A DNA stretch of 5,784 nucleotides from GWC2-37-8 sp964485555 (GTDB lineage: Bacteria; Patescibacteriota; Minisyncoccia; Moranbacterales; GWC2-37-73), in contig CAZAJN010000035.1 in the NCBI GenBank assembly GCA_964485555.1, forward strand, positions 1 to 5,784, in the 5' to 3' direction. Below the pieces are notes generated by a model. The model saw only the letters and a program-made list of their open reading frames with translations, searched no databases and was not told the DNA's origin. This document shows, one piece after another, positions 4,936 through 5,784 of the stretch. Numbering within the stretch: the first letter of the stretch is position 1; each line of letters opens with the position of its first letter. Made by a program: the position numbers and the translations under genes.

Positions 4936-5682
4936 ATGGATATAAAAAACACATTAGAACAAATGGGATTAGGTGGTAAAAAGGCAGATGTGTATCTGGC
5001 TGCTTTGGAGCTGGGCAGCTCTTCCGTGATTGAAATTTCCAAAAAGGCTGGAATCAAAAGGACAACCTGCTATGACATTTTGCTGGACTTGATGAATGAA
5101 GGACTTATTTCTGAAACATCTAAAGGTAAGAAAAGGTTGTTCGTGGGCGAGGATCCGGAAAAGATTCAAAGAAATCTTAGAAGCAAGGAGAGATTGTTTG
5201 CGGAGATTTTACCACAGCTGCAGTCAATTAATAACATACGAGGATCTAAACCAAAAATTAGATTCTATGAAGGGAAGGAAGGATTGAAAGAAGTTTATGC
5301 TGATACATTAAGATACAAAACGGAAACTCTTGGTTTTGCTTCAGATGACATTATAAAGGCCATGGGCATGGAATGGTCCATGGAATATTTAGCAAGAAGA
5401 AAAAGAGCTGGTATTTGGGCAAAGGGAATTATACCTGGGACTGAATTCATGAAAGAAAATTTTCTATCAAAGGATGTTGAGCAACTACGCGTGACAAAGA
5501 TAATTGATTATAAAAAATATCCTTTTACTATTGAAATTAATATTTATGGCCATCAAAGCGTGGCTTTAATTTCAGCAAAGGAGGAAGTAGGACTTATTAT
5601 CGAAGGCGCAGAAATCTACAACACCATGAAACTCATTTTTCAGCTAATCTGGGACTTGTTGCCAGAAATCAAAATAAAATAA
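4936..5682 (+). CDS. TrmB-family transcriptional regulator
   Basis: The 248-residue product has the two-part layout of TrmB-family regulators. An N-terminal winged helix-turn-helix (about 1-70) contains LGGKKADVYLAALELG, the recognition helix region GIKRTTCYDILLDLMNEG (39-56) and a wing with SKGKKRLFV (62-70). A short helical linker (about 74-100) may dimerise. A C-terminal regulatory domain (about 106-246) opens with KIRFYEGKEGLKEVYADTL, a family hallmark, and resembles a phospholipase-D-like fold without an HKD catalytic motif. Archaeal TrmB proteins bind sugars; the bacterial CPR members are uncharacterised and the ligand here is unknown. The gene has its own promoter, two dyads that may be autoregulatory operators, and hairpins after the stop. 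The ATG at 4936 has only a weak upstream GGAT (4921-4924), but the N-terminus aligns with the family. It is divergent from the helical-repeat gene, which it may also control. Confidence 0.88.
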   Translation: MDIKNTLEQMGLGGKKADVYLAALELGSSSVIEISKKAGIKRTTCYDILLDLMNEGLISETSKGKKRLFVGEDPEKIQRNLRSKERLFAEILPQLQSINNIRGSKPKIRFYEGKEGLKEVYADTLRYKTETLGFASDDIIKAMGMEWSMEYLARRKRAGIWAKGIIPGTEFMKENFLSKDVEQLRVTKIIDYKKYPFTIEINIYGHQSVALISAKEEVGLIIEGAEIYNTMKLIFQLIWDLLPEIKIK

Positions 5683-5724
5683 CAACTGAAATTTTTAGCT
5701 ATCGCAAGAAATTTCAGTTGTTTT
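5681..5724 (+). terminator. AT-rich hairpin after the regulator gene, weak terminator
   Basis: AACAACTGAAATTT (5681-5694) and AAATTTCAGTTGTT (5709-5722) form an exact 14-bp stem with a 14-base loop. The left arm begins within the TAA stop codon. Only four T (5721-5724, partly in the stem) follow and the stem is AT-rich, so termination alone may be inefficient; it may also protect the mRNA 3' end. Confidence 0.6.
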
Positions 5725-5732
5725 GGGAAAGG

Positions 5733-5765
5733 AAAAAGGCGAGGGAAGTTTTTCCTTCGCCTTTT
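5733..5765. terminator. Intrinsic terminator, possibly bidirectional
   Basis: A 14-bp stem with one G-T pair is formed by 5734-5747 and 5752-5765, with a GTTT loop and a GGCGA/TCGCC core. Four T close the plus-strand side and five A open the other, so it can act for the regulator gene and perhaps for a minus-strand gene beyond the window. Its 5' arm (AAAAAGGCGAGGGAAGTT) strongly resembles that of the hairpin at 3264. Confidence 0.75.
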
Positions 5766-5784
5766 GGATCTCGGGCTAATCAGG

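Noticed and set aside
5096..5287. 63-codon plus-strand frame within the regulator gene
   Set aside because: It overlaps the TrmB-type frame out of phase and shows no domain; a shadow frame.

Overview
The window looks like chromosomal DNA from a member of the Candidate Phyla Radiation (Patescibacteria), most likely a Parcubacteria-group lineage. This is an inference from gene content and style: an exported protein built from lamin-tail (LTD) domains plus a PKD domain, a TrmB-family regulator in a bacterial context, a small bacterial PH-domain membrane protein, AT-rich DNA with sigma70-type promoters, and short dispersed-repeat-like hairpins between genes. All four genes end in TAA. No reassigned TGA codon is needed to read any of them.

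Left block (1-3259, + strand): the first ~150 bases hold two hairpin-forming repeat-like elements. The second contains the Shine-Dalgarno of the first gene, a two-helix membrane protein with a C-terminal bPH2 (YdbS-like) domain. Forty-two bases later begins an ~820-residue exported protein: signal peptide, three LTD-like modules, a PKD domain, a fourth LTD-like module, a low-complexity linker that looks like translated repeat DNA, and an unrecognised C-terminal region. The two genes are probably co-transcribed and both act at the cell envelope.

Middle block (3260-4680, - strand): a convergent gene of 423 codons encodes an all-helical soluble protein of unknown function, apparently made of degenerate ~30-40 residue helical-hairpin repeats. 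It has a full set of signals: an exact-consensus promoter (TTGACA, 17-base spacer, TATAAT), a dyad at the start point, a good Shine-Dalgarno and a strong intrinsic terminator just past the stop.

Right block (4680-5784, + strand): a 355-base intergenic region separates the helical-repeat gene from a divergent TrmB-family regulator. It carries a sigma70-like promoter overlapped by a perfect 8+8 dyad, an imperfect copy of that dyad 35 bases downstream, and a 92-base two-hairpin repeat-like element in the leader. The regulator is followed by two tandem hairpins, the second a good intrinsic terminator.

No complete new defence or mobile system is visible. The parts most worth a second look are the duplicated dyad at the regulator promoter, the repeat-like DNA inside the LTD gene, and the unknown helical-repeat gene with its strong promoter.
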